Assembly (NCBI GenBank): GCA_023213395.1
Contig: CM041465.1
Coordinates: 73,291,741-73,355,740, forward strand
Reading direction: 5' to 3'
Origin: Cycas panzhihuaensis
Lineage: Eukaryota; Cycadophyta
Length of the DNA stretch: 64,000 nt
This document shows, piece by piece, positions 46,650-58,508 of the stretch. Both the position numbers and the translations under genes were made by a program. Under the pieces are notes generated by a model that was not told the DNA's origin, ran no database searches, and saw only the letters and a list, made by a program, of their open reading frames with translations. Numbering within the stretch: position 1 is the stretch's first letter; the number at the start of each line of letters is the position of its first letter.

Positions 46650-46948
46650 AGTCATGATGATATGAAAATAGAAAATGTTAAGGGATGTTTATACCTTACA
46701 ACCATTCAAGATAGAGAAAGAAGAGGAGAAATGATATAAAGAACATAACAGAGGAGATAAAAGTTCTGAAAAATATTCATTAATATAATACCATATATCA
46801 TTTCTTTACAATAGAGTGAGGTATATATAACACTAACCCCCACATTATTATATTCTTACCTCTAAGCTAACCAATCCCCTATTTCCTTATCATTAAGCTT
46901 TATTCTAACTAACCTTAACCTGATCTCATGTGGTGGAGGATCGTGACA
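46650..46948 (-). mobile_element. possible solo LTR, minus orientation
   Basis: The minus strand begins TGTCACGATCC. A TATATATA box (near 46818-46811) is followed by an AATGAATA segment about 50 bp downstream, a layout like a U3-R boundary. No partner, PBS or TSD was found, so the ends are guesses. Confidence 0.3.
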
Positions 46949-47963
46949 ATCAATTACAAATATGAATATATTTTTGAAATTATAGAATGTGGCCATAAAT
47001 AACATTTTCTCCTTTTGCTCCATGTGATTGAGTGCTAGTAGCTTGAGGCTTAAGACTCAAATTTGAAATTTTATCCAAAACACTTTAATTAAACATATAC
47101 CTCAGAAAAATAACTCACATGCCATTTTCTGAATGTTTCTTTTATGTCTACGTTCAAATTAGAATCTGAATTTGATTTCAAACCTACTAGTGTTTGATTT
47201 ATAATTGAATTTACAAATTTATGTGTATTAAGCTGAAAATATCTAAGAGGGCATTCACCATAGAACTCCAACATTCTACTAATGCCTATCATCATTGCCT
47301 AATTGCAAGTGTCTCCTTTATATCACTAACTTCATTACAGACCATGGCAAGACCACATAGCCCATGGCCTTTAAAGGTTGATAGTTTGTCTTTCTCAGTG
47401 TATTTGGGCCATTACATCTCATCTATGCTTGACTGTAGTTACCTCTGTCTTTGTAGCATCTCCGTCATTTGGATTTGAATTAAGAAGTCTCACATCTACC
47501 CCTCCACATTTTATTGCATTTAATGTTCCATACCCTTAATCAATAGAATTTATATTTTGATTTCACCATGACCTATATAGGCTTCTTAAACTTTAACCCA
47601 ATGACATCAATGCTAGATCATAGCCTATATTACTTCATCATTCACATTGCCTACTCTTTATGGGTTGCTCACCTTGTATCTTTTTAACTCAGTGTTTGAA
47701 CTTCACTTTTATGGCTTATTTCATAGGTATATTTTAGCTCTCATCATCAACAAAATAAGTTCTCAACATTCTACTTATATTCTCTAACATTTCATTATTT
47801 AAATTTCATAGCCAAGTCAATTCAACAAAATGATAGGTTTCTTCTATTTCCAACAATTGTGGTCTTTTTTTTCAATGTCTTTAGCGTCAAATTTCGAGTT
47901 ATAGATTTCTTCTATAGAGTTTCTTGTGCATTCAATATCTTCTTATTTTTCTTTTTAAGTATT
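46949..47963. other. no recognisable gene
   Basis: AT-rich. The short frames at 47089-47295 (minus) and 47221-47478 (plus) overlap in opposite directions and carry no motif. Confidence 0.4.
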
Positions 47964-48246
47964 TGTTAAGAGGTAATGTTTAATATATTCAGATCTAAGT
48001 TATGTCTTAATGTCATTAATGTAATAGTCTTAAATATTATATAATGGTTTATAAATATATTATCTAAGGTCTAATAGAGATGTTCAGTAATGTCATTAAG
48101 CATGTTTATATGTAATACCTAAATTAGTTGGTCAAATAGTTGTTCTTTTGGTTAGAGGACTTAATGACAAGTCCAAATATAAACGTGTATACATTCTCTT
48201 TCAATAATGATTCAACACAATGGAGATTTGATAACCATGTTTAATA
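47964..48246 (+). mobile_element. 5' LTR of the 4.4-kb element
   Basis: 283 bp, TGTTAAGAGG...GTTTAATA (CA changed to TA). Confidence 0.9.
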
Positions 48247-48258
48247 TGGTATCAGAGC
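48247..48258 (+). other. primer-binding site
   Basis: TGGTATCAGAGC directly abuts the LTR and is a perfect initiator-Met PBS. Confidence 0.93.
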
Positions 48259-48476
48259 CGATTGATACATTGGGAGAGTTTGATTTATTGCAAGTCTATT
48301 GTTAATAAAATTTTTAAAGGTTACTAGTTTTAGTTGTGAAGAAGAGACAAGCTAGTGATGAAAAACTGCCCATATGGATGTAAAGCACCTTAGCTTTCAT
48401 AGATTGATGTGTAATAGGTTTTGAACCCTGGAAAGTGGAGTTTGGTTGCGTGGATTGTGTTCTTGCATTCGAACAG

Positions 48477-48504
48477 TTGTGAAGACTATCTATAGTCTTC
48501 ACAA
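48477..48504. repeat. perfect inverted repeat (12-bp arms, TCTA loop)
   Basis: TTGTGAAGACTA, TCTA, TAGTCTTCACAA. It is in the leader about 220 bp after the PBS; a stem-loop in the element RNA is possible. It is not followed by a T run. Confidence 0.8.
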
Positions 48505-48580
48505 GTGGGTTTAGACTTGGAAGCCCCAGTCTGAAAAATGAGCTTCTGAATACAAAATTTTGAGAATTCTGTCTAATGGA

Positions 48581-48732
48581 ATGTTGAATAATCATCTTTG
48601 GGTGACAACAATACGGTTACAAGACAAGATAAAGAGTTGAAAAAATTAAAAATCTTATGTTGAATAATCATCTTTGGGTGACAACAATATGGTTACAAGA
48701 CAAGATAAAGAGTTGAAAAAACTAAAAATCTT
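48581..48732 (+). repeat. 76-bp tandem duplication, two copies
   Basis: 48581-48656 and 48657-48732 differ at only a few positions (for example ATACGG and ATATGG, a C/T difference at a CpG). This is a recent local duplication in the leader. Confidence 0.92.
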
Positions 48733-48764
48733 GGTAAGCAAGGACCAGTGTGGTAAAGGCTAGG

Positions 48765-49990
48765 GCATGAAGAGCTCTGTTCTGCCTCCTCCTCTCAGTC
48801 CCTCCATGGCTTTAACCTGCAGCGTCTTTCGTAGGCCCCAGAATGCACACAAAAAGTCAAGGGTGTGTAGTTGGCGAATGTATGGCCTCATTTTGCAAGG
48901 CAGTAGAGGGAGAAGCCCTTCATCTTTGCATACAACAAATTTTAGCTAGCCATGGTGACAATTTTGTGGTTTTAGAAGTGTTCTCACTGAGGTTGAAAGG
49001 CTTTCGAGTGGTGAATGAGGGATCGTTGTTCAGTGGTTTGCAGGTTTTGTTTGGCGTACCGTGAACTCTTCTCTTCTTCTTGATCTCAGATAACAAGACA
49101 GAAGACGTTGGGCCCTATTGAGGTGGCTTTCCTCGTATTCATTTGGAGGTCGCAGTGACTGTGGACTTATGAAGATGTAGGGTTACAACCATTATGGTGC
49201 AGTTGTGGCTTTGAGAGGTTGCACCATCTTTCTTATGTTTTTTCTAATATTTAGCCAATGTAGTGTGATGTTTCACATAGGCGTGGAGTTTGGCGGCCGA
49301 TTCTTTCTTCAAACCACATACGATGTCCTTCTGTTGGCTGAAGCTTCAGCTTCATGCATGTGGATTTAGCCATATGCGAGATTAATCTTGTGAATACGTG
49401 GAGGTAGGGTTTTGGCTTCTTTTCTATGGTTGTTGTCAGTTGTCAGCTTACATGTCTGTATCTGTATGCAGAGTATTTGTAACGAAAGACAGCAGGCGCC
49501 TTCGTTGCCTGTTCCGTGAAAGAAGTGCTTTTTGGCAACTGCATATTTATTCCTGCGGTTGGATGTGTTAGCAATTTATTGTTAAGTACGGTCTGTTTTG
49601 ACCTCAGAACTAGATTTGGAGCTTATTCCTAGGGGTTTTGAGGCAGGTGTTGTCCTAACAGAGTTCGTTTGGCAACCTTCTCCCTGGGGGCAAATGGTGC
49701 TTGGATTTTGATCCCTAAATAGATGTTTAGTGTCTGGAAGGTGTGATTAAGTGATAATTGGTAAATCTAAATGTTCAGGTTATTGGTGAAGGAATTTTTG
49801 GAGATGCGTGGAGCTCTTATTCTGACTGATCAAACTCAAGCAAGGTGGATATCCAGAGTGTGAAACAAAGCCAGACCGACGAAGACAGAAAGTCTAGAGG
49901 GAAGGAAGAAGAACAAGATAAATTAACAGGAAGATAAAATGTTCGTATAGCTGCAAATGCAGAGATAAAGGTATTTTTGAAGGCAATATC
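48765..49990 (+). other. CpG-richer leader island, origin unknown
   Basis: The block is visibly richer in G, C and CpG (for example GGCGCC, GGCGTACCGTG, GCGGCCGA-like words) than the rest of the element. Moderate open frames occur at 48767-48949 and 48843-49064 (plus), but I recognise no protein in any frame. It may be the untranslated leader of the family or a captured host fragment. Confidence 0.5.
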
Positions 49991-50519
49991 ATTTCTCCAA
50001 AGTTATGAAATAAATTTCCACGAATGCGAGATTTCTTAAAGCAAATTTAATATTTTACAAAGTTCTTTTTAGATTTAACAAAATTGAAATTTAATTTGGG
50101 GTCTAGTAGCACCTTAGAGTATCAGTCCATGGTTATATGCAACATCAACATGGCCAATCACCAATTTATCAAAGGGGTTAATCTTCTGATAATATAAGTT
50201 GCTCTTCATACAGAGGTGTTCGCACATTTTCTCCTGTATCTCTCTATCTAGGCATCTGTTCTCTAAACAGAATGAGGCGTTGCATCATATTTCAAAGATA
50301 AATGTGTTGGTATATAATTTGAAGTATTTTCTTATTGATTTGACATATTTGTTTTAGGTTAAAGTAAGTGCATCATGAAGTTGAGTGATATTATTACTTT
50401 TATATTAAATTTTTTTTTTTTTTTGGATAACCTATTGTAACATAGCCTTGTTCAAATATGTTGGAATTAATTTTAAAATTTAAAGAATCAAAATAAAATG
50501 TATATTTATGTACAAAAGG

Positions 50520-51164
50520 CTACAAGAAATAATTGATGATCTTGCATCGATTAATGAAGAAGTGGAAGAAAATTTTAAGAAGAAGAACAGAATTGTCATT
50601 GATATGATGCCTACAGTTTTTCATGTACTTTAAAATATTGACTCAACTAAAGAGGCTTGGAATTTGTTGAGAGAAGAATTTGAATAGAGCCTTGAAGAAG
50701 TGCAGAAAACTGCCAAAAAAGCAAAGAACTAGAAGAAGAAGTTGAAGAGGAAAGCAAAGAGGGAGAATACAAATAATCAACTTGATTTTGGTAAGGATAA
50801 AGTTCTTATAGACTTATTTGATGTTCTTAAAGAAGTTGAAACGATAAGTGAACTTGTAAGTAAACATAAGGATTATGAATCCTTGATGCACATTTCTGTA
50901 AATAAAGTAAGTGATGAGTTTGATGACCGTCATTTAAAATTTGAAGAAGAAGATAAAAGTGAAGGTTTGAAGATTGAGAAGAATATTATCTTATCAAACA
51001 CTCTAAATCTCAACATGTTGACAGAAAAAATTGCAGTGAAAATCAATGAAAGAGTGGAGATTGAAAATTTTGAATTTGAAAATGATTTTAGACATCATCT
51101 TTTACAGGTGGCACATCATAAAGACATAGCTACCCTGGTGGAAATTTGGGTAATACTACCTTAA
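50520..51164 (+). CDS. uncharacterised coiled, acidic/basic frame in the LTR element
   Basis: An open frame of 140 residues (50742-51164) is preceded in the same frame by a readable segment with stops from about 50520. The protein is rich in Lys and Glu (KRKAKRENTNNQ, LFDVLKEVETISELVSKHKD, DDRHLKFEEEDKSEG) and looks helical. The upstream part, RLQEIIDDLASINEEVEENF then STKEAWNLLREEFE, recalls the A-W-x-x-L segment of copia gag (UBN2 type), so a derived gag is the best guess. It has no zinc knuckle. Known function: none. Confidence 0.4.
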
Positions 51165-52030
51165 TTTGTGTTGATGAATGTGTTGCGAGATTCTAAACGA
51201 TGACAGGTCACATGGTTGTATACATATGCATAAAACTCTGTATGATCATATTTAACATGATAGTTTTTTCTGTCTTAGTTTTTTGAAAGAATTTAGGTTG
51301 TATTGTCATATGCAACAAAGGCACTATGAGACTCCTTTAAAGAAAGAAAGGATACCTTGACTAAAACTGGATTTGGTCAAAATCTTACTTATCCAAACTA
51401 TTGTGTATTTCTAGTAGGATACCTAATCATGAATTGCAACCGTGTTGTGATAATATACCATCTCCTTGTAATCATAATTGGGATGCATACACATGTGATC
51501 TCTACAGAAGTTCTCATCTTATTTGGCACATCAATAGATTTTGTAGATGTTGAGGAGAAAATACAACATTTCATTGATCCAAGACAAGTTCCTACCTCGT
51601 GGAGTTAGGGAAAAAACCATTGTCTTTCTTTCCTTTCATGAAAATGTTCATTGGTTTGAAGAGTTGATCATACTCATTGTCTTGGAAACAAACAAGGAAA
51701 ATCTTTTTCTTCTCATGGAAATCTTAAAGTTAAAATCATTTGTCAAGATTTTAGATCTTAGAAAGGAATCAAATATGCAGTCAAACACAAAAGGGGTCAC
51801 CAAATAAGAAGCAGAAGATGTTAGAACATACATGATATACAAGCTTTGTTACATTCTAATTGAAGAGCAAGCTCGTGACATCGTTTTCAAAAAGATTCCC
51901 AGATTAAAGCACTATAAATTCAGGCAAACTTCTCATATCTAGTCTTGTCTTGTGTCAGTGTTTTTATCAGTATTTAGTGTTAGGTGTCATGATGTCTTTT
52001 ATATCCAATTTTGTGGTCTTGACATTAAAT
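51165..52030 (+). other. interior 3' part of the 4.4-kb element, no clear domain
   Basis: Short overlapping frames (51357-51608, 51547-51807) carry no motif. A weak resemblance to a copia RNase H tail is seen near 51870-51930 (IVFKKIPRLKHYKFRQTSHI), in the right place before the PPT, but too little to call. Confidence 0.35.
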
Positions 52031-52042
52031 ATTAAAGGGAGG
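52031..52042 (+). other. polypurine tract of the 4.4-kb element
   Basis: ATTAAAGGGAGG ends at the 3' LTR start. Confidence 0.88.
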
Positions 52043-52340
52043 TGTTGAGAGGTAATGTTTAATGTATAAATGTTTAATATATTCAAGTCTAAGTTATGTC
52101 TTAAGGTCATTAATGTAATAGTCTTAAGTATTATATAATGGTCTATAAAGATATTGTCTAAGGTCCAATAGAGATGTTTAGTAATGTCATTAAGCATGTT
52201 TATATATAATACCTAAATTACTTGGTCAGGTGGTTATTCTTTTGGTTAGAGGATTTAATGACATGTCCAAGTATAAATATGTATAAATTCTCTTTCAATG
52301 ATGATTCAATACAATGGAGACTTGATAACCATGTAAAACA
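52043..52340 (+). mobile_element. 3' LTR of the 4.4-kb element
   Basis: 298 bp, TGTTGAGAGG...GTAAAACA, with clean TG/CA ends. It has a short private duplication (TGTTTAAT at 52056 and 52071). Confidence 0.9.
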
Positions 52341-53324
52341 ATATTGTTGGGGTTTTATGGACAATGTTAAACTTGTCAATGCCCTTCTGCCTTTAGCATT
52401 CAAAAATTTTGAATTGCCAACTCAACTTGGAGTCACTTTTCCCTTCATAATCTTTTTAGTAACATTCTTCATTATAGGCATTTTTGAGTTTGTCATATAG
52501 GCTTCATTCAGTTAGCTATACAACATTTACCCATAAATCATCACCATCATAGGGTGGGTAGGGTTACATTCGTGATCTTTTTACACAAACCAACAATACT
52601 CACCTTCCAATTGGTATGGGATACTCTTTAATAGGAGGTTATTGCGACTTTAATTTATATCCAAATTATTTGCCTCTATGCCATGTGAGACTTCATCAAC
52701 TTATTTACCCTTTATTTCCCTAGCAAAAAAATACTTGAAATAATTAAATATATGGACCCAACTTTAGAACCTCTACATGTGATTTTTAGGTTCCACATAC
52801 ACATGCATTAGTACATTAAATCAATATTTAAGAGCAATCTCACCATAGATTTAAGATCCCAATGTTACAACTTGCCCAAACCATACTTGTCCATCATATC
52901 AAGTATTACATCCATAAATTGATTCCGTTAAAACACCTCAAAGAAAACACAATTATTGCACCCATAAGAGACTTAGTGTGGAGAATTTCTCCAACTATTA
53001 GAGGATTCTAGCATGGGTGAAACACCTAAAATTTTTATGCCAATAAATTTTCATCTACCTCTATTTGTCACTGCAAAGAAATCCATAATGTTTAATAATC
53101 AAATAAAATGATCCATAATTCATCTATGGCATCCTTATAGTCCGCAATTATCATCAAGTCACATGGATAATTAATCGATGTGCTCGTTGCTTTATAGAAT
53201 GCATTCTAGATAAAAGGCTTGTCATGATAAAAAATGGAACTCTATGAGAATCAAACCATTGGCTCTAACAATTAAACCATGTGCTCTAAAGATCATACTA
53301 TAGACTCATAGAGTCCAACCATGA
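52341..53324. other. no recognisable gene
   Basis: AT-rich. If the LTR at 53337 belongs to an element, this would be its leader in minus orientation, but no gag or pol was seen. The plus frame 52222-52500 starts inside the previous LTR and is not a gene. Confidence 0.4.
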
Positions 53325-53336
53325 ATTCTAATACCA
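53325..53336 (-). other. primer-binding site next to an LTR
   Basis: The minus strand reads TGGTATTAGAAT, abutting the LTR: a decayed initiator-Met PBS. Confidence 0.65.
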
Positions 53337-53725
53337 TGTTAGAAAATTACAAAAGTGTTTTGACATCATGCTACCAATAGTACAAGGAGTTTATGATACT
53401 ATAATAAAGAAAGATAAAATATGTACCAATATAAAGTATAGCAAAAATTGAAAGAATGATTAATCTTCATTTATTGTAGTAGAAAACATATATATTTATA
53501 GATACAAGTCACCTCATAGAAGTTTAATGAGATTAGAGAATCTCTAACGTAACATATGTGAATACATGAAGAAGTGAGCTCTAATACACATTTTAATAAT
53601 ACTCACAAATTAAAAATCTTCAGAAGTATGCACCCTTTTAAGATAATTATACATAATATTTGAGAGATATCTAAATAATTATAATAAATATAAATTGACC
53701 ATGAATTAAACATTATTTTCCAATA
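53337..53725 (-). mobile_element. LTR (5' LTR of a lost minus-strand element)
   Basis: 389 bp from TGTTAGAAAA to TTCCAATA (CA changed to TA). It has a PBS on its left but no partner LTR in the window. The right end is set by terminal-dinucleotide pattern only. Confidence 0.55.
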
Positions 53726-54605
53726 GTTTAGAGTTGGGGTACATTCATGATTTTGGTGTAATAGTTATGGACAATCACAATATTAGAGTAACTGATATGA
53801 TTATAAAAGTGTTACCACACATCAAATCCCATGTTTGGACTTGTTTATGTCTACCAAATAGAAGTTAGCTCATGGCAAAAAATAAATAGGAAACTAAACA
53901 AGCTCATAGAGATCCTAGTAACTTGGGTTTTAATACCAAAATCTTACAACCCGTAACTATGGTAGGCATCTAAATCAACAAAAATGCAACCCCTTAGGGC
54001 AGCTATAGAAATACAAGGAATTGTAAAGTATCAACAACTCTAATCTATATGTCTCATATACATTCATGAACTACATTAGGAAGTTTTACATGAACAAGCA
54101 TAAAGAAACAATAGATAATGAAATCATATTTGACAAAAGAGCTCAACTACTTACTTTAACCAAGCACGGGGGATGAAGAACCTCTAAATAAATGGGCTTT
54201 CCTAAGTTTGTTAATTATCAAGATCATAACTTAATTTCCCTTTATTTCTATCATTACTCAAAATTAAATACATGCATTAATTTGCTTCATAGCTAACTCT
54301 CATAGTTTGGTCAATTACAAAGAGTTATATGTTCTATGAATTTCCTTGATATGAAATCTTTTATGTAATTTAGGTTCAAGACAAATAGGATCCACTTTCT
54401 AAAATTGACATATTAAAATTATGCTTCCTTTGAGGTTAGGAGATATTATGGATAACATGAAACTTTAATGCAAGCATTTTTATTATAATGTATGTTTGTT
54501 CCACTTTTACAAAATTAATTTGTAACTAACAATTTATAACTTGTAAATTAACAGATTATTGCAATAAATCTAAAATCCATTAAGGCTCTTCATTAAATTG
54601 TAACT
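53726..54605. other. no recognisable gene
   Basis: AT-rich, with stops in all frames; nothing recognised. Confidence 0.4.
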
Positions 54606-55785
54606 CATCCAATTGTAGGGCAAGACCCAATGAATTCATTACATGGTATTAATTCCCAAATTCATAGTTATTTAGGATACATGAACAAGCTAAGGCCCAA
54701 ACTCATAACTATGTCCTAGAATTCAATCTTAATAACTATAACTAGATTAGTAAAGAAATAAACTACAATCATAGCGAGAATATACTAGTTTCTTGAGACT
54801 AGACTTCTTAGGATTCTTTCAAGATTAAGCCTTATTACCACCATCAAGTGTAAAGGGATTTAAAGCTATGAATTTAATCGTATTAAGAAAAATCACTAAA
54901 ACATAAGTTAAATTCTATCCCACTACGAAAATAAACTTAATATGAGTTTCAAGCCCATTTAATGTGAAAATAAGATTTTGTAACTGTAATTTTTTTTCCT
55001 TTTATTCTCTAGAAAGTGTTATGTGTGACAATAACAATGACAATAATGAAACCATTATGGCAAAAAAAAACTATATGATTTCTACCATAGATATCTCTAA
55101 ATGCTCAATTGGATCCAGAATCTTACCCTTCACACTATATTTGCAATTTTTAAACTCCATAAAGACCTTGTGACAAAGTGCTAGGACTAATAAAGTCCCT
55201 TCAAAGTTCATGGTGCTATAGCAGATGAACATTAGGCACATCTAAAAACCACATAAGCTCCAAAAGTAACTTATTTTTATATTAAAGTCAAGTTTGATGA
55301 AGTTTGGGTCATTTTATATAATGGAATCCACCACCCACCACCATCCCCTCCCCCACCCCCCAACTCTCTCTTTCTCTCATATATGGAATAATTTTCTAGT
55401 TTTTACTACATGGTTTTGGATGCCCACTATAGTTTATTCATGATTATTGACCATATGACTGAACTGCATGCGCCTAAGTTCAAGTACTTTAATCCAATAA
55501 TGCTCTTTTAGCTTCCAACAATTTGTACTCAACATTGGTGTTTTCTTTAAGGATTTGAGTGCTTCTTAATAACTTCATTTTATCTTGTTGATCATGGTTT
55601 TTAGTTTTCCTTTGGGTTGCTCACCTATAATTGTAACTAGAGTAGTTTTCAATAAATTTATTGGATATAATTTATGGGTATAGTTTGGTGCTCATAACTC
55701 TAAGTATGAACAATGCAATATTTCTGCAATGTTCACTTTTTGGTTTAAGCCATTGTATTTAATTTAACTTCATTTAAAAATAAGG
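54606..55785. repeat. tandem unit, copy 1 (segments A-B-C)
   Basis: A (54606-54730) and C (55293-55785) match copy 2 in the same direction, for example TAACTATGTCCTAGAATTCA in A and CTTTGGGTTGCTCACCTATA in C. B (54731-55292) matches copy 2 only as its reverse complement. The identity of the unit is unknown; no TE domain or host protein was recognised in it. Confidence 0.85.
55325..55380. repeat. C-rich and CT-rich tract, copy 1
   Basis: CCACCC units grade into CTCTCTCTTT. The counterpart is at 56486-56537. Confidence 0.85.
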
Positions 55786-56960
55786 TAGGACCCAATGAAT
55801 TCATTGTGTGGTATTAATTCCTAGATTCACAATTACTAAGGATACACGAACAAAACTCAAGTCCAAACTCATAACTATGTCCTAGAATTCAATCTAATAC
55901 TTGACTTTAATATAAAAACAAGTTAATTTTGAAGCCTATGTGATTTTTAGATGTGCCCAATGCCCATCTTCTATAGCACCATGAATTTTGAAGGGACTTT
56001 CTCAATCACAATGCTTTGCTACAAGGTCTTTATGGAGTTAAAAAATGCAAATATAGTGTCTAGTTGAGCATTTAGAGATATCTATAGTGGAAATCACAGT
56101 TTTTTAAGGCCATAATGGCTTCGTTGCTGCCATTGTTAGTGTCACACATAACACCTTCAAGAGAATTGAATTCAAGGGGGGAATTACAATTACAAATTTT
56201 ATTTTCACGTTGAATGGACTTGAAACTCATATTAAATTAAGTTTATTTTCATAATGAGATATCATTTAACTTTATGTTTTAGTGAGTTTTCTTAATATCA
56301 ATTTAATTCTTAACTTAAAATCCCTTTGCACTTGGTGGTGGTAATAAGGTTTAATCTCAAAAGAACCCTAAGGAATCTATACTTTAGAAACTAATATATT
56401 CTTACTATAAGTGTAGTTTATTTCCTTCCTAATCTACTTATTGAAGAAGCTTCGGTCATTTTATATATAGTGGAAACATCCCCTCTTCTTCACCCCCCAC
56501 CCCCACCACCCCCCCCCCCCCACTCTCTCTCTCTTTGTCGCTTTAATATACAGAATAATTTTTTAGTTTTTACTACATGGTTTGAGTGCCCACTATAGTT
56601 TAGCCATGGTCATTGACCATATGACCTAACTATAAAGTGCCCAACTTTAAGTACTTTAATCCAATAATGCTCTTTTTACTTCCAACAATGTTTGGGCTCA
56701 AATATTTATGTTTTCTTTAAGGCTTTGAGTGCTTCTCAACAGCTTCACTTTGTCTTGTTGATTGTGGGTTTTCGTTTTCCTTTGGGTTGCTCACCTATAG
56801 TTGTAGAAAAAGTAGTTCTCAGTAGATTTATTGGATATAAATTATGGGTATAGTTTGGTGCTCATAACTCAAATATTAACTATGCAACATTTATACAATG
56901 CTCACTATTTGGTTTGAGCCTTTGCTTTTAGTTTAATTTCTATGCCATTTATAAATAAAT
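55786..56960. repeat. tandem unit, copy 2 (A, inverted B, C)
   Basis: A' (55786-55899), inverted B (55900-56442) and C' (56443-56960). The inverted arm is recognisable from CTTGACTTTAATATAAAAAC (55900) against 55292-55273 on the other strand, and from GTAGTTTATTTCC near 56413 against GAAATAAACTAC near 54758. Junctions are defined to within a few bases. Confidence 0.85.
56486..56537. repeat. C-run and CT microsatellite, copy 2
   Basis: A run of 12 or more C followed by ACTCTCTCTCTCTTTG. It is longer than in copy 1. Confidence 0.85.
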
Positions 56961-58052
56961 CCCACTAGGATTTAATTAAATAAAAGGATAATGTAATAAG
57001 ATTGGATTTTATGAATCATATCATAATTTCAAGCATTTTCTATTACCAATTGTATAATTTTATGTTACTTCTAATTTCACTCTATTGTACATATTCAATT
57101 ATCTAATTGTAAAAAAGGAATATCTATAAGTTCATTTTCAACAAGATGATCCATTATTATCTCAAAAAAATTTGCATAAAAAACCAATATGTTTCATATA
57201 ATTTCTCTAAGTTTTACATGTAAACTAAGAGGTGCATACATACAATTTTATTAATCTCTATGTAATAGTATGAATGGTTTTAAGTGATAAATTGTTCTGC
57301 ATTACATATTAAATTTCTCAAATTACTTCACTTTCGACATTGTCTTTCAAACATGAACCATTAAAAGCAACTAAGATGTAAGAAAGCACTATAAACATTT
57401 ACTCTTATTATAACTTATTTTCATGCATCTACTAATGTCAAATGCACTATTATGAAGATAATGAGTTGCAACATATTGTATTTCAACAATCAACCTAAAT
57501 AAGTAAGAAATAATTCAATTACATGATGACAATGTATCCTTTAAGCAATATTTCATCAGGAAATGTATCAATAATCTTACTCTAATAGTAATATAAAATA
57601 CAAGACTCTCATGATTAATAAAGTATTAATATAGTTTATAATAGCAATATGCATAAAAGGGTTGCTCACACTAGTTACATAATTAACTAATGAATTAATC
57701 CATTTTACAGTGGTTTATATAACACTAAAATTTTACTAAAAGAATGATAACTATTAAGCAAGATACACATTACTTTATCCTTTAATAATTAAAGTTAACT
57801 TCTTAATGTAGCTAAACTTTATTTCACATCAGAATATAAAAATTCATATGAATAGTTTACTTCAAATGGCATTCATAAAATTCTTTATTTCAACCACACA
57901 TAACTATAGAAAATAATAAAATATTTCTCTTGCAAATTTCTCTAGTAATATGAAGGTAGACTATCCAACTTTCAATTCTTACAAGTTATCTCTGTCTTTA
58001 TTCATATCACTAACCACTAATACTCACCTCCCTATCATATGCTATACTAAGT
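56961..58052. other. no recognisable gene
   Basis: AT-rich, with stops in all frames; no TE or host motif was seen. Confidence 0.4.
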
Positions 58053-58508
58053 TGATTGAATTAGAATTAATCTAACACCTGGAAACAAACATCGAGACCT
58101 TTATTCTTAATATTCAACAAACAAAAACTTATCAAATATATCATGAACACATTCAAATAAACACAATATGTGAAAGATTGGAAATTAGATCTAACCCAAA
58201 ATAATGATAGATTAAATTAATTAATAATTGAAACAGAAGTTTGGTAGAGTTTCGACTTTTACCAAACATGCAACCTTATTTAGTTGTTGAGTGTAAATAT
58301 GGTCTTAATTTATAAAGGGCTCAATATCTATCACATTATAAATTGTGAATATGAATTGGACCTTACATGCTCATACTTCATTAGACCCTATATTACATAT
58401 ATCTGATTAAATATTTATAAGGCTAAAATGGGGTGATGACCCTGAATTAGGAAGTATAATTGACTAACTTTACACAAGAGTACATGAAGGAGTTATTATA
58501 TTTTAACA
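58053..58508 (-). mobile_element. copia E 3' LTR
   Basis: 456 bp, TGATTGAATT...TTTTAACA. It aligns with 63767-64000 (GAATTAGAATTAAT, then CTTTATTCTNAATATT). The minus-strand PPT ATTAAAGGAGGA is at 58509-58520. Confidence 0.92.

Larger units (their letters stand above)
47964..52340 (+). mobile_element. 4.4-kb LTR element without recognisable pol
   Basis: The LTRs 47964-48246 and 52043-52340 align along their length (shared TAATGTCATTAAGCATGTTT). A perfect PBS (TGGTATCAGAGC, 48247-48258) follows the first, and a PPT (ATTAAAGGGAGG, 52031-52042) precedes the second. The TSD is GTATT (47959-47963) and ATATT (52341-52345). The 3.8-kb interior has a hairpin, a 76-bp duplication, a CpG-richer island and one 140-residue frame, but no convincing RT, integrase or protease. 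It is either non-autonomous (LARD-like) or a deleted copia. Confidence 0.88.

Noticed and set aside
46650-46948. A firm LTR call with boundaries
   Set aside because: A promoter-like layout is visible but no partner, PBS or TSD; listed only as a tentative feature.
48767-49064. A host exon in the CpG-richer island
   Set aside because: No recognisable protein family, splice-site pattern or single long frame; kept only as a composition anomaly.
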